Assembly: GCA_964195155.1 (NCBI GenBank)
Contig: CAXMOP010000062.1
Location: forward strand, 13,573-77,572
DNA from: JACZST01 sp964195155
Lineage (GTDB): Bacteria > Actinomycetota > Acidimicrobiia > Spongiisociales > UBA5794
DNA: 64,000 bases
Reading direction: 5' to 3'
Position numbers and translations under genes: made by a program. The notes below the pieces were generated by a model. The model did no database searches and was not told the DNA's origin. It was given only the letters and a program-made list of their open reading frames with translations. This document shows positions 31,892-40,654 of this stretch, piece by piece. The first letter of the stretch is position 1. The number at the start of each line of letters is the position of its first letter.

Positions 31892-32389
31892 ATGGAACCC
31901 CTGCCGGAAGCCCAGATCAACCAGATGCTCGACCTGGCTCGGTTTGCCCACATCGCGGTCGTCTCGGACGGGGACCCCTATGTCGGGCCGCTGTCCTTCG
32001 TCCGCCACGAGAACGCTCTCTACTTCAGAACGGTCGAGGGTGAGCGGGTCGAGGCGCTTCGTCGGCATCCCCGTGCTGCGGTGTCGATCGTCGAATTCGA
32101 CGACGCGACCGGGTCATGGGAGTCGGTGCTGGTGCGCGGCGAGGTTGCTTTTCCCGAGAACGACGCGACCGACCACGCCATCGTCGTGCTCTTTCTTCAG
32201 AAGTACCGCGACTACCACGCAGAGCTCGGTTCGGGTCCGAGGCTCGACGGGGAAAGCGCCATGGGTTGGATCGGCAGCCCGGAGATTGCCGGTGACGATG
32301 CGGTGATGTTCAGCCTGGACATGCGCGAGATCACCGGGCGAACCTCGGGCCGCTGGATGACCCCGGGCACGCGGCCCGGTCGTCTCTGA
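31892..32389 (+). CDS. PPOX-family flavin/F420-binding protein
   Basis: 165 aa. The N-terminal split barrel (FAHIAVVSDGDPYVGPLSFV, ALYFRTVEGERVEAL, AAVSIVEFDDATGSWESVLV) matches pyridoxamine-phosphate-oxidase-like flavin-binding proteins of the NimA/HugZ type. The C-terminus has ALFSLDMREITGRTSGRW-like sequence (actual VMFSLDMREITGR). Such proteins are common members of mycobacterial dormancy regulons. The upstream DosR-like box and the adjacent DevS/DevR-like genes fit that. It converges with the kinase gene, 6 bp apart. Cofactor and substrate are not determined. Confidence 0.85.
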   Translation: MEPLPEAQINQMLDLARFAHIAVVSDGDPYVGPLSFVRHENALYFRTVEGERVEALRRHPRAAVSIVEFDDATGSWESVLVRGEVAFPENDATDHAIVVLFLQKYRDYHAELGSGPRLDGESAMGWIGSPEIAGDDAVMFSLDMREITGRTSGRWMTPGTRPGRL

Positions 32390-32395
32390 ACCCAC

Positions 32396-33511
32396 TCAGA
32401 GCGGTACCGTCATGGTGACTCGCGTGCCCTCGCCCGGCGCAGTCATGATTCGCAGGGTGCCTCCGGCGCGATCGGTTCTCGACCCCATGCTCGACAGACC
32501 GAGACCGGGTTCCTCTGAAGCCAGATCGAACCCGATGCCGTCGTCGGTCACTTCGATCGCAATAGCCAGCTCGCCCGCGGAGATCGCAACCTTCACCGTT
32601 TCGGCGCTGCCGTGGCGCAATGCATTGCTCAGCGCCTCGCGCACCAGTTGCAGGACATCGTCGATGGTCGATTCGGTGATCCCGGCAAAGACACCGCTGT
32701 AGGCAACGTCGATGTCGGCACCGTGTGCCGAGCCGAGACGAGTAACCAGGTCGTCGATCTCGGCGCTCAGGTCGCGTTGCTCAGAGGGAGGGCGCCGCAG
32801 CTCGAAGATCAGTTCTCGCAAGCTCTTAATGGTCGCGTCGAGGCGTTCCGCGTGATCGCGCAGCGTTGCCTGAATCGCTTCGTCGTCGCTGCGCTGTGCG
32901 GTTGCCTGCAGTTCGAGACCCATCGCGAAGAGCTCTTGGATGATGGCGTCGTGGATGTCACGGGCAATGCGCTCTCGGTCTTCGACCACGGCCAGGCGAC
33001 GAAGTCTTGACTGCAGGCGAATGCTGAGGACGGCCGAACCGGCGATGTCGGCAAGCGCCTCGACGAGCGACTGGTCGGTTTCGGTGAAGCCGTCCGGCTT
33101 GTTCGTGAGGTAGAGGTTGCCAAAAAGTCGGTCGCCTGCTCGAACCGGGACGCCAAGGAAGGTGTCCATCGCGGGATGATGGTCGGGGAAGCCGACGGCG
33201 GCTGGATGCGAGCCGATGTCGTCGAGAAGAAAGGATCGTCCCTCTCTGCTGATCAGTCCGAGGACACCGAGACCCACCGGCAGTGCGCCGATCTTCGCTG
33301 CGATGTCCTCGTCGATGCCCCGGTGCGAAAACTCAACAAGGCTGCCGTGTTCACCGAGCACACCGAGCGCCCCGAATGTGGCGCCGGTGAGCTCCATTGC
33401 CGCGGCCACGGTGGCGTCGAGCAGTTCCTCGAGGTCGGTCTTGCTGGCAACCGCCGCGGCGCCACGGACCAGGTTCTGCAACCGCTCGGCACCAGGTTCT
33501 ATCCCGCTCAT
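32396..33511 (-). CDS. GAF-domain sensor histidine kinase (DevS/NarX-like)
   Basis: 371 aa. Residues about 20-165 form one GAF domain (LLDATVAAAMELTGATFGAL to VRAGDRLFGNLYLTNKPDGF), residues 180-260 are HisKA_3 with the phospho-His in DRERIARDIHDAIIQELFAM, and the end is a HATPase (LVREALSNALRHGSAETVKV, VTDDGIGFDL). It lacks membrane segments, so it senses an intracellular signal. Mycobacterial DevS has two GAF domains with heme; here only one is present and no heme ligand can be assigned. It is divergent from the DevR-like regulator, with a palindrome between them. Confidence 0.92.
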   Translation of the reverse strand: MSGIEPGAERLQNLVRGAAAVASKTDLEELLDATVAAAMELTGATFGALGVLGEHGSLVEFSHRGIDEDIAAKIGALPVGLGVLGLISREGRSFLLDDIGSHPAAVGFPDHHPAMDTFLGVPVRAGDRLFGNLYLTNKPDGFTETDQSLVEALADIAGSAVLSIRLQSRLRRLAVVEDRERIARDIHDAIIQELFAMGLELQATAQRSDDEAIQATLRDHAERLDATIKSLRELIFELRRPPSEQRDLSAEIDDLVTRLGSAHGADIDVAYSGVFAGITESTIDDVLQLVREALSNALRHGSAETVKVAISAGELAIAIEVTDDGIGFDLASEEPGLGLSSMGSRTDRAGGTLRIMTAPGEGTRVTMTVPL

Positions 33512-33537
33512 GGAGCGAGCCTAGGAGGAGGCGCGTC

Positions 33538-33555
33538 CAGGGTCGTTTGACCCTG
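33538..33555. promoter_or_regulatory. Perfect inverted repeat between kinase and response regulator genes
   Basis: CAGGGTCGTTTGACCCTG has 7-bp arms and a 4-bp centre. The core GGGTCGTTTGACCC (33540-33553) agrees with 10 of 13 fixed bases of the DosR core and lies 35 bp before the regulator start. It is the natural candidate for autoregulation by the DevR-like protein. Confidence 0.6.
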
Positions 33556-33589
33556 CCAACCACACCCCGGCCTGCGGTACGGTGCTGGC

Positions 33590-34282
33590 ATGCCGTTGGA
33601 TGAGAAGACCGCGATCCGGGTCCTCCTGGTCGACGACCATGAGGTCGTGCGACGCGGCCTTCGCGCCCTGCTCGACGCCCAGGACGGGATCGAGGTCGTC
33701 GGGGAGGCGGGTTCGGTGAAGGAGGCAGTGCGCCAGGTGGGGTTCAATTCACCCGACGTCGTGATGATGGACGTGAGGCTCCCCGACGGCTCTGGTGTCG
33801 AGGCGACCAGGAGGATTCGGCAACGGTTCCCCGATGTCGCCGTGTTGATCCTCAGTTCGTTCGCTGATCAGGAGGCGCTGGTGTCTTCGATCGAGGCGGG
33901 GGCTTCGGGGTATCTGCTCAAGCGGGTCGACACCGAAGCCATCGTGGATGCGGTCCGTGCAGTCGGAGCCGGCGAATCGCTGCTCGATCCTGCAATGACC
34001 GAGCAGCTGTTCAACAAAGTCCGTGACGCCGATCGCGACGATGAGCTCATCGCTCGCTTGTCCGGTCAAGAGCGGCGAATCCTGAAGCGACTCGCTGAGG
34101 GGAAAACTAACCGCGAGATTGCCGCCGAGATGTTCCTTGCCGAAAAGACCGTAAAGAACTACGTCTCCAATCTCCTGGCCAAGATGGGCATGTCGCGCCG
34201 GAGCGAGGCCGCGGCGTATGCGGCGCGCGTCGAGGAACAGCGCAAACACCAGTACCCGCCCGAAGAATGGGAAAAGGTCTGA
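33590..34282 (+). CDS. DevR/DosR-like NarL-family response regulator
   Basis: 230 aa. Receiver domain: RVLLVDDHEVVRRGLRALLD, phospho-Asp in VVMMDVRLPDGSG and LILSSFADQEAL. LuxR-type HTH: REIAAEMFLAEKTVKNYVSN followed by LLAKMGMSRRSEAA. The string AEKTVKNYVS-x-LLAK is, from memory, nearly identical to DosR of M. tuberculosis, including the Lys-x-x-Lys-Asn that reads GGGACTTT. This supports DosR-box-like targets in the window. Its cognate kinase is the divergent GAF protein. The last 15 residues are charged. Confidence 0.92.
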   Translation: MPLDEKTAIRVLLVDDHEVVRRGLRALLDAQDGIEVVGEAGSVKEAVRQVGFNSPDVVMMDVRLPDGSGVEATRRIRQRFPDVAVLILSSFADQEALVSSIEAGASGYLLKRVDTEAIVDAVRAVGAGESLLDPAMTEQLFNKVRDADRDDELIARLSGQERRILKRLAEGKTNREIAAEMFLAEKTVKNYVSNLLAKMGMSRRSEAAAYAARVEEQRKHQYPPEEWEKV

Positions 34283-34393
34283 GCCGGTGGCCCTGGGGCC
34301 TCCAGCGGGCCGTCGTTGGTCGGGAGGAACCGAGTCACCGCAACACTACGAGCGCGCGGAGGCCCGTCGCACTCGTCATTGTTCAGCACCCTC

Positions 34394-35398
34394 CTACTGG
34401 GCCGTGTAGTTGACCAGCATCTGCATGTAGTTGGCGCGTACGAACGACTCGGCATTCGGCGCGGCGCGGTGGCTCATGGACCCGCGGAGCTGCTCGATCG
34501 ATTCGTATTCGTGCTCGTCGAGCCATTGACTCATCTCGTCGAGCACCGTGGTGACGTGCTCCGGCCCGTATTTGAGGAGCGCCGACGTCATCATCACCAC
34601 GTCCGCTCCCACGAGGCAGGCCTTCAGTACGTCGTCGGCTCCGTGGGCGCCGCTGGTCACCGCCAGGTCGCAGGTGAGGAAGTCGGACAGGACGGCTACC
34701 CACCGGGTGGGCAGGCGCATATCGTCGGGCTCACTGAGCTGCAGGTTTGGCACCACCCGGAGCTCCTCGAGGTCGATGTCGGGCTGATAGAACCGGTTGA
34801 ACAGGACCAGGCCGTCGGCACCGGCTTCGACGAGGCGGCCGGCCATGTTGGCCATTGAGGAGAAGTACGGCCCGATCTTCACCGCCAGCGGCAGCGACAC
34901 CTGTTCGCGCACCGCCGCCACCATGTCGGTGTACCGGTTCTCGACATCGGCTCCGGTGGCACCGGAGTCGGTCGGAATCAGGAACACGTTGAGCTCGATG
35001 GCGTCGGCACCTGCGTTGGCGAGCTGCTCGGCGTAGCGCACCCAGCCCCCGGCGGTGGTCCCGTTGAGCGAGGCGATGACCGGCACCGACAGCGCCTCCT
35101 TGGCATCGGCCACGAGACGGAGCGCCGCCTCGACGGCGATGTTGTGGGCGCCCACGTCGGGGCGGTAGCCACCGAGCGCCTCTGCGAACGACTCGGCCCC
35201 GAATTCGACGAGCCGCTGCAACTCCATGCCCTCATGCTCGACCTGCTCCTCGAACAGCGAAGGCAGCACCACGGCCCCGATACCGGCATCCTCCAAACGC
35301 CGCAGGCTGTCGATCTTCCCCGTCAACGGTGATGATGAGGCCACCACCGGGTTGCGCAACAGCTGCCCGAGATACGTGGTTTCCATCGATGCGCTCAT
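34394..35398 (-). CDS. Dihydroorotate dehydrogenase-like flavoprotein
   Basis: 334 aa with an FMN-binding TIM barrel: RNPVVASSSPLTGKIDSLRR, VPVIASLNGTTAGGW, PLAVKIGPYFSSMANMAGRL and LVLFNRFYQPDIDLEEL. Its ATG overlaps the POR stop by 4 bp, so it is made with POR. This gene pair is widespread in bacteria. The protein is usually annotated as PyrD-like but is not thought to serve pyrimidine synthesis. A role as a POR-linked flavin oxidoreductase is inference. Confidence 0.85.
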   Translation of the reverse strand: MSASMETTYLGQLLRNPVVASSSPLTGKIDSLRRLEDAGIGAVVLPSLFEEQVEHEGMELQRLVEFGAESFAEALGGYRPDVGAHNIAVEAALRLVADAKEALSVPVIASLNGTTAGGWVRYAEQLANAGADAIELNVFLIPTDSGATGADVENRYTDMVAAVREQVSLPLAVKIGPYFSSMANMAGRLVEAGADGLVLFNRFYQPDIDLEELRVVPNLQLSEPDDMRLPTRWVAVLSDFLTCDLAVTSGAHGADDVLKACLVGADVVMMTSALLKYGPEHVTTVLDEMSQWLDEHEYESIEQLRGSMSHRAAPNAESFVRANYMQMLVNYTAQ

Positions 35399-38300
35399 TC
35401 GGTCTCATCCTCCGGGTGCGCCCAAACCACCTCGGTGAACTGGCTGTACAGTGCCCACCGGTCGTCGATGTCTTGCTGTGCCAGGTCCATCAATTCATCG
35501 GCGCCGCCGGGATTTGCTCGCGACAACATGGCGTAGCGAGCTTCCTTTTCCGCAACCTCGCGGAACGGCTTGGATGGCGCCCGGCTGTCGAGCCGGAAGG
35601 CGTCGTCGCCGTCCTTGGACGGATCGAAGCGATACAGCGGCCAGTAGCCCGAGTCGACCAGGTCCTTCTGATGGCTCATCGACGTCGACATATCGATGCC
35701 ATGGGCGATGCAGGTGCTGTAAGCGATTACCAGCGACGGGCCGGGATGCGTCTCGGCTTCGGCGATGGCCTTCACCGTCTGGGTGTTGTTGGCGCCGATC
35801 GCAACGTGGGCCACATACACGTCTCCGTAGGCCATGGCGATCTGGCCCAGGTCCTTCTTCGGGGTCTTCTTCCCCCCGGAGGCGAAGCGGGCGACGGCCG
35901 CTCGCGGCGTTGCCTTTGACGCCTGGCCGCCGGTGTTCGAATACACCTCGGTATCGAGAACCAGGACATTGATGTCCCGTCCCGATGCCAGGGCGTGGTC
36001 GAGCCCGCCGAATCCGATGTCGTAGGCCCAGCCGTCGCCGCCGACGATCCAGACGCTCTTTCGCACCAGCGTTCCTGCAACGGCCTCCAGACGGCGGGCC
36101 CGCTCGTCGTCGATCCCGGCAAGCCGGTCGCGCAGCTCGGTCACGCAACCGCTCTGCTCGGTGATTGTCTCGTCATCGAGTTGGTCGGACTCGAGGAGGG
36201 CGGTTACGAGATCCTCACCGATCTCGGGGGCCAGCTCGGTGACCAGCCGTCTCGCTTCCTCGACCTCCTGGTCCAGTGCCAGCCGCATCCCAAGCCCGAA
36301 CTCCGCATTGTCCTCGAACAGCGAGTTCGCCCACGCCGGCCCGTGTCCGTTGTCATTGGCCCGCCACGGTGTTGTTGGCAGATTGCCACCGAAGATCGAT
36401 GAGCAGCCGGTGGCGTTGGCGACCAGTAGCCGCTCGCCGTAGAGCTGGGTGAGGAGCTTGAGATACGGCGTCTCTCCGCATCCGGCACACGCCCCGGAGA
36501 ACTCGATGAGCGGGTTGAACAGCTGGGAGCCTTTGACGGTGGTGGTCCTCACCTTGGACCGATCGGGTTCCGGGATGGTGAGGAAGAAGTCCCAGTTGGT
36601 CCGTTCTTCCTCGAGGTGATCCCGTTTCGGCTCCATGTTGATGGCCTTGTGCTTGACCTCCTCCTTGCTCTTGGCCGGGCACACATCAACGCACACGCCA
36701 CAACCGGTGCAGTCGTCCGGGGCCACCTGGATCGTCATCAGATGGTCGGGGAGCTCTCTTGACTTGAATGGGAGGCTCTTGAAGGACTGCGGCGCCGCGT
36801 CGAGCACGGAAGGTTCGAATGCCTTCATTCGTATGGCGGCATGGGGGCAGACGAGGGCGCATTTGGCACACTCGATGCAGATGTCGGGATCGAAGATCGG
36901 GATCTCAAGGGCGATGCTGCGTTTCTCGTACTGGGTGGTGCCGGTGGGGAAGGTGCCGTCTACCGGCATGGCGCTCACCGGGAGCAGGTCGCCCTGACCC
37001 GACAGCATCATGGCGGTCACCCGCTGCACGAAGTCCGGGGCGTCGCTCGGTATGACCGGGCGAATGTGGCTGTTCGACGTAGCTGTATCCGGGATCGGGA
37101 GCGGTGCGAGTCCATCCATGGCGCGATCGATGGCGGCGATGTTCTTCTCCAGCACCACCTCGCCGAACTTGCTGTAGCTCTTCTTCGCCGCCTCCTTGAT
37201 GAGGGAGATGGCGGTATCGAAGGGGAGGACTTCGGCCAGGGCGAAGAAACACGTCTGCAGCACGGTGTTGACCCGGCGACCGAGCCCGGCGTCGCCGGCG
37301 ATTGCGTCGGCATCGACCACGAAGAGGCGAAGCTCCTTGTCGAGGATCTGCTTCTGGACCTCCAGGGGAAGATGCTCCCAGGTGTTGTCCGGTCCATGGG
37401 GGCTGTTGAGCAACACGGTGGCTCCGGGTCGAGCCACGGAGAGGACGTCCATCTTCTCCAGGAACTCGAACTGGTGGCAGGCGACGAAGTCCGCCTCGGT
37501 GATGAGATAGGGGGCGTTGATTGGCGCCGGATCGAAGCGGAGATGCGAGACGGTCACGGCTCCCGCCTTGCGCGAGTCGTACACGAAGTAGCCCTGGGCG
37601 CAGAGCTCGGTGTTGTCCCCGATGATCTTGACCGAGTTCTTGTTCGCCCCGACGGTGCCATCCGAGCCGAGGCCGTAGAAGACCGCCTCGAGCTGCGCTC
37701 GCGGGGCAACCTCCACCGAGTCGTCCACCGCGACGCTGAGGTGGGTGACGTCGTCGTTGATACCCACGGTGAAGCGACGCTTCGCGTCCTCGCCCGCCGC
37801 CTCATCCAGTACCGCGGCGGCCATGGAGGGAGTGAACTCCTTTGATGACAGGCCGTAGCGACCGCCGATGATTCGGGGTGGGATCGCCCACGAGCTGAGT
37901 CCACGCTGGGTCTGTTCGAGCACCGAGGTGGCAACGTCCTGAAAGAGCGGCTCGCCCACTGCTCCCGGTTCCTTGGTCCGGTCGAGGACCGCGATGGTGG
38001 TCGTCGTCGGCGGCAGGGCCGCAACCAGGGCCTCGGCGGAGAAGGGTCGATACAGCCGTACTTTCACCAGCCCGACCTTGCGGCCCTCGGCCATCAGCGA
38101 CTCGACCGCGGATTCAGAGGCCGCGGTGCCGGATCCCATCATCACGATGACCTCGGTGGCGTCGGGGGAGCCGATGTAGTCGAAGAGGTGATAGCGGCGG
38201 CCGACCTGGTCGTGGAGCGTGTCCATGGTCTCCTGGACGAGATCGGGAAGGGCGTCGTAGAACGTGTTGACCGCCTCCCTGGCCTGGAAGAACACGTCGG

Positions 38301-38973
38301 GGTTCTGCGCCGTTCCTCGAATCACCGGTGCGTCGGGGTCGAGGCGGCGACCGCGATGGGCGAGAACCGAGTCGATTGGGATCAACGCCCGGATGTCGTC
38401 GTCGGAGAGGAGGGCGATCTTGTTCAACTCGTGGGAGGTGCGAAATCCGTCGAAGAAATGCACGAAGGGAATCCGACCGCGCAGGGTCGCCGCCTGGGCG
38501 ATCAGCGCCAGATCATGTGCCTCCTGCACCGACCCCGAGGCAAGCAAAGCCCAGCCCGTCGCCCTGGTGGCCATGACGTCGCTGTGGTCGCCGAATATGG
38601 AGAGAGCGTGCGTCGCCACCGACCGGGCTGCCACATGGAAGACGGCCGGCGTCAACTCCCCGGCGATCTTGTACATGTTGGGGATCATGAGCAGCAACCC
38701 CTGAGAGGCGGTGAAGGTGCCGGTGAGTGCGCCGCCCTGCAATGACCCGTGAACGGCGCCCGCCGCTCCGGCCTCGCTCTGCATCTCGATGACCTCGGGG
38801 ATGTTTCCCCAAACATTGGTCAGGCCCTGGGTTGCCCAGGCATCCGCAAGCTCACCCATAGGAGATGACGGCGTGATCGGATAGATGGCGAGAACCTCGT
38901 TGGTGCGAAAGGCCACGGAAGCGGCAGCCTCGTTGCCGTCGATCGTCGCCCGCGTGGTTGCCGATGCCGTCAT
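35395..38973 (-). CDS. nifJ: Pyruvate:ferredoxin (flavodoxin) oxidoreductase, single-chain
   Basis: 1192 aa with all fused domains in order: N-terminal pyrimidine-binding part (LAIYPITPSSPMGELADAWA), gamma domain near 415-600, two 4Fe-4S clusters (CIECAKCALVCPHAAIRM; CTGCGVCVDVCPAKSKEEV), a proximal-cluster CAGCGETPYLKLL, and the C-terminal TPP site (GDGWAYDIGFGGLDHALASG). It interconverts pyruvate with acetyl-CoA and CO2 using ferredoxin or flavodoxin. With PEP synthase and PEP carboxylase nearby it could run toward carbon assimilation, or it may serve fermentation with the NiFe hydrogenase. A DosR-like box lies 51 bp upstream. Confidence 0.95.
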   Translation of the reverse strand: MTASATTRATIDGNEAAASVAFRTNEVLAIYPITPSSPMGELADAWATQGLTNVWGNIPEVIEMQSEAGAAGAVHGSLQGGALTGTFTASQGLLLMIPNMYKIAGELTPAVFHVAARSVATHALSIFGDHSDVMATRATGWALLASGSVQEAHDLALIAQAATLRGRIPFVHFFDGFRTSHELNKIALLSDDDIRALIPIDSVLAHRGRRLDPDAPVIRGTAQNPDVFFQAREAVNTFYDALPDLVQETMDTLHDQVGRRYHLFDYIGSPDATEVIVMMGSGTAASESAVESLMAEGRKVGLVKVRLYRPFSAEALVAALPPTTTTIAVLDRTKEPGAVGEPLFQDVATSVLEQTQRGLSSWAIPPRIIGGRYGLSSKEFTPSMAAAVLDEAAGEDAKRRFTVGINDDVTHLSVAVDDSVEVAPRAQLEAVFYGLGSDGTVGANKNSVKIIGDNTELCAQGYFVYDSRKAGAVTVSHLRFDPAPINAPYLITEADFVACHQFEFLEKMDVLSVARPGATVLLNSPHGPDNTWEHLPLEVQKQILDKELRLFVVDADAIAGDAGLGRRVNTVLQTCFFALAEVLPFDTAISLIKEAAKKSYSKFGEVVLEKNIAAIDRAMDGLAPLPIPDTATSNSHIRPVIPSDAPDFVQRVTAMMLSGQGDLLPVSAMPVDGTFPTGTTQYEKRSIALEIPIFDPDICIECAKCALVCPHAAIRMKAFEPSVLDAAPQSFKSLPFKSRELPDHLMTIQVAPDDCTGCGVCVDVCPAKSKEEVKHKAINMEPKRDHLEEERTNWDFFLTIPEPDRSKVRTTTVKGSQLFNPLIEFSGACAGCGETPYLKLLTQLYGERLLVANATGCSSIFGGNLPTTPWRANDNGHGPAWANSLFEDNAEFGLGMRLALDQEVEEARRLVTELAPEIGEDLVTALLESDQLDDETITEQSGCVTELRDRLAGIDDERARRLEAVAGTLVRKSVWIVGGDGWAYDIGFGGLDHALASGRDINVLVLDTEVYSNTGGQASKATPRAAVARFASGGKKTPKKDLGQIAMAYGDVYVAHVAIGANNTQTVKAIAEAETHPGPSLVIAYSTCIAHGIDMSTSMSHQKDLVDSGYWPLYRFDPSKDGDDAFRLDSRAPSKPFREVAEKEARYAMLSRANPGGADELMDLAQQDIDDRWALYSQFTEVVWAHPEDETE

Positions 38974-39023
38974 GAACCCTTCTGCTCCTACCTCATGGTC
39001 GACGTTTCCAGCCGACCGAAGTA

Positions 39024-39037
39024 GAGACGGAAGGCCC
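39024..39037 (-). promoter_or_regulatory. DosR-box-like site upstream of nifJ
   Basis: Reverse strand GGGCCTTCCGTCTC agrees with 10 of 13 fixed bases of the DosR core. It lies about 50 bp before the nifJ start, in the divergent region shared with the small membrane gene at 39093. Confidence 0.4.
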
Positions 39038-39049
39038 TAGTGACATCTT

Positions 39050-39076
39050 CGCCTCCCCCACGAAGTCGGGGAGGCG
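39050..39076. repeat. Palindromic intergenic element (hairpin)
   Basis: CGCCTCCCC (39050-39058) and GGGGAGGCG (39068-39076) form a 9-bp stem with a 9-nt loop. The sequence resembles other CCTCCCC/GGGGAGG hairpins in the window (43102, 60013, 63980) and belongs to the same REP-like family. It lies between divergent genes, so it is not a simple terminator. Confidence 0.6.
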
Positions 39077-39092
39077 CGAGCCGGCGGAGCCG

Positions 39093-39281
39093 GTGAGCGG
39101 AGGGGGCTCCCCGGCAGGATCGAGAGACACGAGAACTCAGGTCCGCAACTGGCTGTTCGCCATCGCTCTGTGCGGGGCCGCAGCCGCCTTCCTCGGCGAC
39201 CGGTACGGATCGGCCGCCCTCGTGGTCGCAACCGCCGGATTTCTTGGCCTCGTCGTCGTCGCATACGTCTGGCTGGTGTAG
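39093..39281 (+). CDS. Small membrane protein (62 aa)
   Basis: A GTG start at 39093 leads to 62 aa with two hydrophobic helices (WLFAIALCGAAAAFLGDRYG; LVVATAGFLGLVVVAYVWLV). The first residues are encoded by the palindromic element region, and a later start cannot be excluded. No family is recognised. A DosR-like sequence starts 3 bp after its stop and belongs to the next gene. Confidence 0.45.
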   Translation: MSGGGSPAGSRDTRTQVRNWLFAIALCGAAAAFLGDRYGSAALVVATAGFLGLVVVAYVWLV

Positions 39282-39284
39282 GAA

Positions 39285-39298
39285 GGGCATTTCTCCCC
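39285..39298 (+). promoter_or_regulatory. DosR-box-like site upstream of the DUF1876-like and Usp genes
   Basis: GGGCATTTCTCCCC keeps the GGG-N8-CCC frame and the central TTT of the DosR core (9 of 13 fixed bases). It lies 53 bp before the start at 39352. Weakest of the five candidate sites. Confidence 0.35.
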
Positions 39299-39351
39299 TG
39301 CCAGAGGGCAGATCTTCGTATCAGGATGGAGGTGAGGGCAATGGAGGTGCC

Positions 39352-39603
39352 ATGTCGGGTCGCATCCCTAAACCGGCCATGACCGTTTCCCTGAAACCAG
39401 GGCTCGAGACCGTTGCGGCCACGGTGACGCTTGACGGGATCGGACCATCGTTCGCAGTCACCGCCGAGGCGTGGCGCAGCGACCGGGCTCCCGATCCACA
39501 CATCGCATTCGAGCTGGCGCTGTCGCGAGCCCTGAGCCGGTTGCAGCACGAGATCATGGAGAGCATCCACCAGAGAATCGATCGCGCCACCGACGACGTC
39601 TGA
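39352..39603 (+). CDS. Small DUF1876-like protein
   Basis: 83 aa from ATG 39352, with GGAGGTGAGGG and ATGGAGGTGCC upstream. The pattern VTLDGIGPSFAVTAEAWRSD followed by ELALSRALSRLQHEIMESIH resembles DUF1876 (dsRBD-like fold), a family with members in the mycobacterial DosR regulon such as Rv2632c. The assignment is tentative. The stop codon lies inside the first unit of a 15-bp tandem repeat that fills the space to the next gene. Confidence 0.7.
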   Translation: MSGRIPKPAMTVSLKPGLETVAATVTLDGIGPSFAVTAEAWRSDRAPDPHIAFELALSRALSRLQHEIMESIHQRIDRATDDV

Positions 39604-39669
39604 GAGAGAGACGTCTGAGACCGAGACGTCTGAGACCGAGACGCCTGAGACAGAGACGCCTGAGACAAA
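39595..39669 (+). repeat. Five tandem copies of a 15-bp unit carrying a stop codon
   Basis: Units of the form GACGTCTGAGACCGA run from 39595 to 39669. Units 2 and 3 are identical, and 1, 4 and 5 differ at one to four bases. Unit 1 contains the TGA of the DUF1876-like gene, so the end of that gene seems to have been amplified. The array ends just before the ribosome site of the Usp gene (GGGAGGTG). Confidence 0.9.
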
Positions 39670-39680
39670 GGGAGGTGACC

Positions 39681-40565
39681 ATGTCCGAGCTTCGTCATCT
39701 GCTTGTGGCCACCGATGGTTCGGCCCCCGCCCGGGAGGCGGCACGATTCGCCGGACGGGTGGCGTCGCGGTTCGACGGCGCAGTGCGAGCGGCGTCCATC
39801 GTTCCCGAGCCGTCGGCGTGGTTGGGTACCGGGGCATATCTGCCGGATGTGCGTGTCACCAGAGACCGGGCGATTGACCGCGCCCGGCGCATCTCTGAGG
39901 AAGCGGCCTGGCTCGCCGAGGAACAGGGTTGCACCAAGACCGAGGCGGTCGCCCAGATCGGGGATCCTGCACACGTCATCGTGACGTGTGCCAAGGACTA
40001 TCACGCACATGCCATCGTCATGGGGCGCCGGGGCACAGGGAGCCTTGCCCGGCTCTTCATGGGGAGCGTGTCGACGAAGGTCAGCCATCTCTCCGACCGA
40101 ACGGTCATCACCGTCGGCGAGCCGGTGGACATCGGCCGCGTTCTCGTCGCAGTTGATGGCTCCGAGCACTCGGTGCGTGCGGTCGGGGTCGCATCCACCC
40201 TCGCCAAGGGATTCGACGCCCGGCTCGAGATCCTCCATGTTGTGCCGACGAACCGGCTCGTCCCGATCGGTATGAGCGGGGTCGATGCTTACGAGTACGA
40301 GCGGCTGGAGGACAGCCTCCGCCACGCCGGCGCACAGATCGTCGACGAGGCCAGGAGCCTGGCCGCCGATCACGGGTTGGTTGCCGCGACGACCATCGAG
40401 GCCGGCAGCGCCGCAATCCGGATCATCGAGCACGCGGAAGAGACGGATGCAGACGTGATCTGCGTCGGTCGAAGGGGCTTGGGGAGCGTTGCCGGAATCC
40501 TGCTCGGCAGCGTGTCCCACTCCATTTCCCACGGTGCAGAGCAGACGGTGATCACGGTTTGGTGA
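39681..40565 (+). CDS. Tandem-domain universal stress protein
   Basis: 294 aa from ATG 39681 behind GGGAGGTGACC. Two UspA domains: residues 1-148 (HLLVATDGSAPAREAARFAG to IVMGRRGTGSLARLFMGSVS) and 150-294 (RVLVAVDGSEHSVRAVGVAS to VICVGRRGLGSVAGILLGSV). Both keep the G-x2-G-x9-G-S/T ATP-binding motif, so both probably bind ATP. Two-domain Usp proteins are typical members of hypoxia/dormancy regulons in actinobacteria, and the position in this block supports such a role. Confidence 0.93.
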   Translation: MSELRHLLVATDGSAPAREAARFAGRVASRFDGAVRAASIVPEPSAWLGTGAYLPDVRVTRDRAIDRARRISEEAAWLAEEQGCTKTEAVAQIGDPAHVIVTCAKDYHAHAIVMGRRGTGSLARLFMGSVSTKVSHLSDRTVITVGEPVDIGRVLVAVDGSEHSVRAVGVASTLAKGFDARLEILHVVPTNRLVPIGMSGVDAYEYERLEDSLRHAGAQIVDEARSLAADHGLVAATTIEAGSAAIRIIEHAEETDADVICVGRRGLGSVAGILLGSVSHSISHGAEQTVITVW

Positions 40566-40654
40566 CGGACCGGTGACGTTCGGCCGTGGCGTCGACCGGC
40601 CGATGTGAGTCGATGATGCGGTTGGCAGAGGCACGGCGAAGGTGAGGTGACGGA

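Noticed and set aside
39595..39669. CRISPR array
   Set aside because: Units are 15 bp and contiguous with no spacers.
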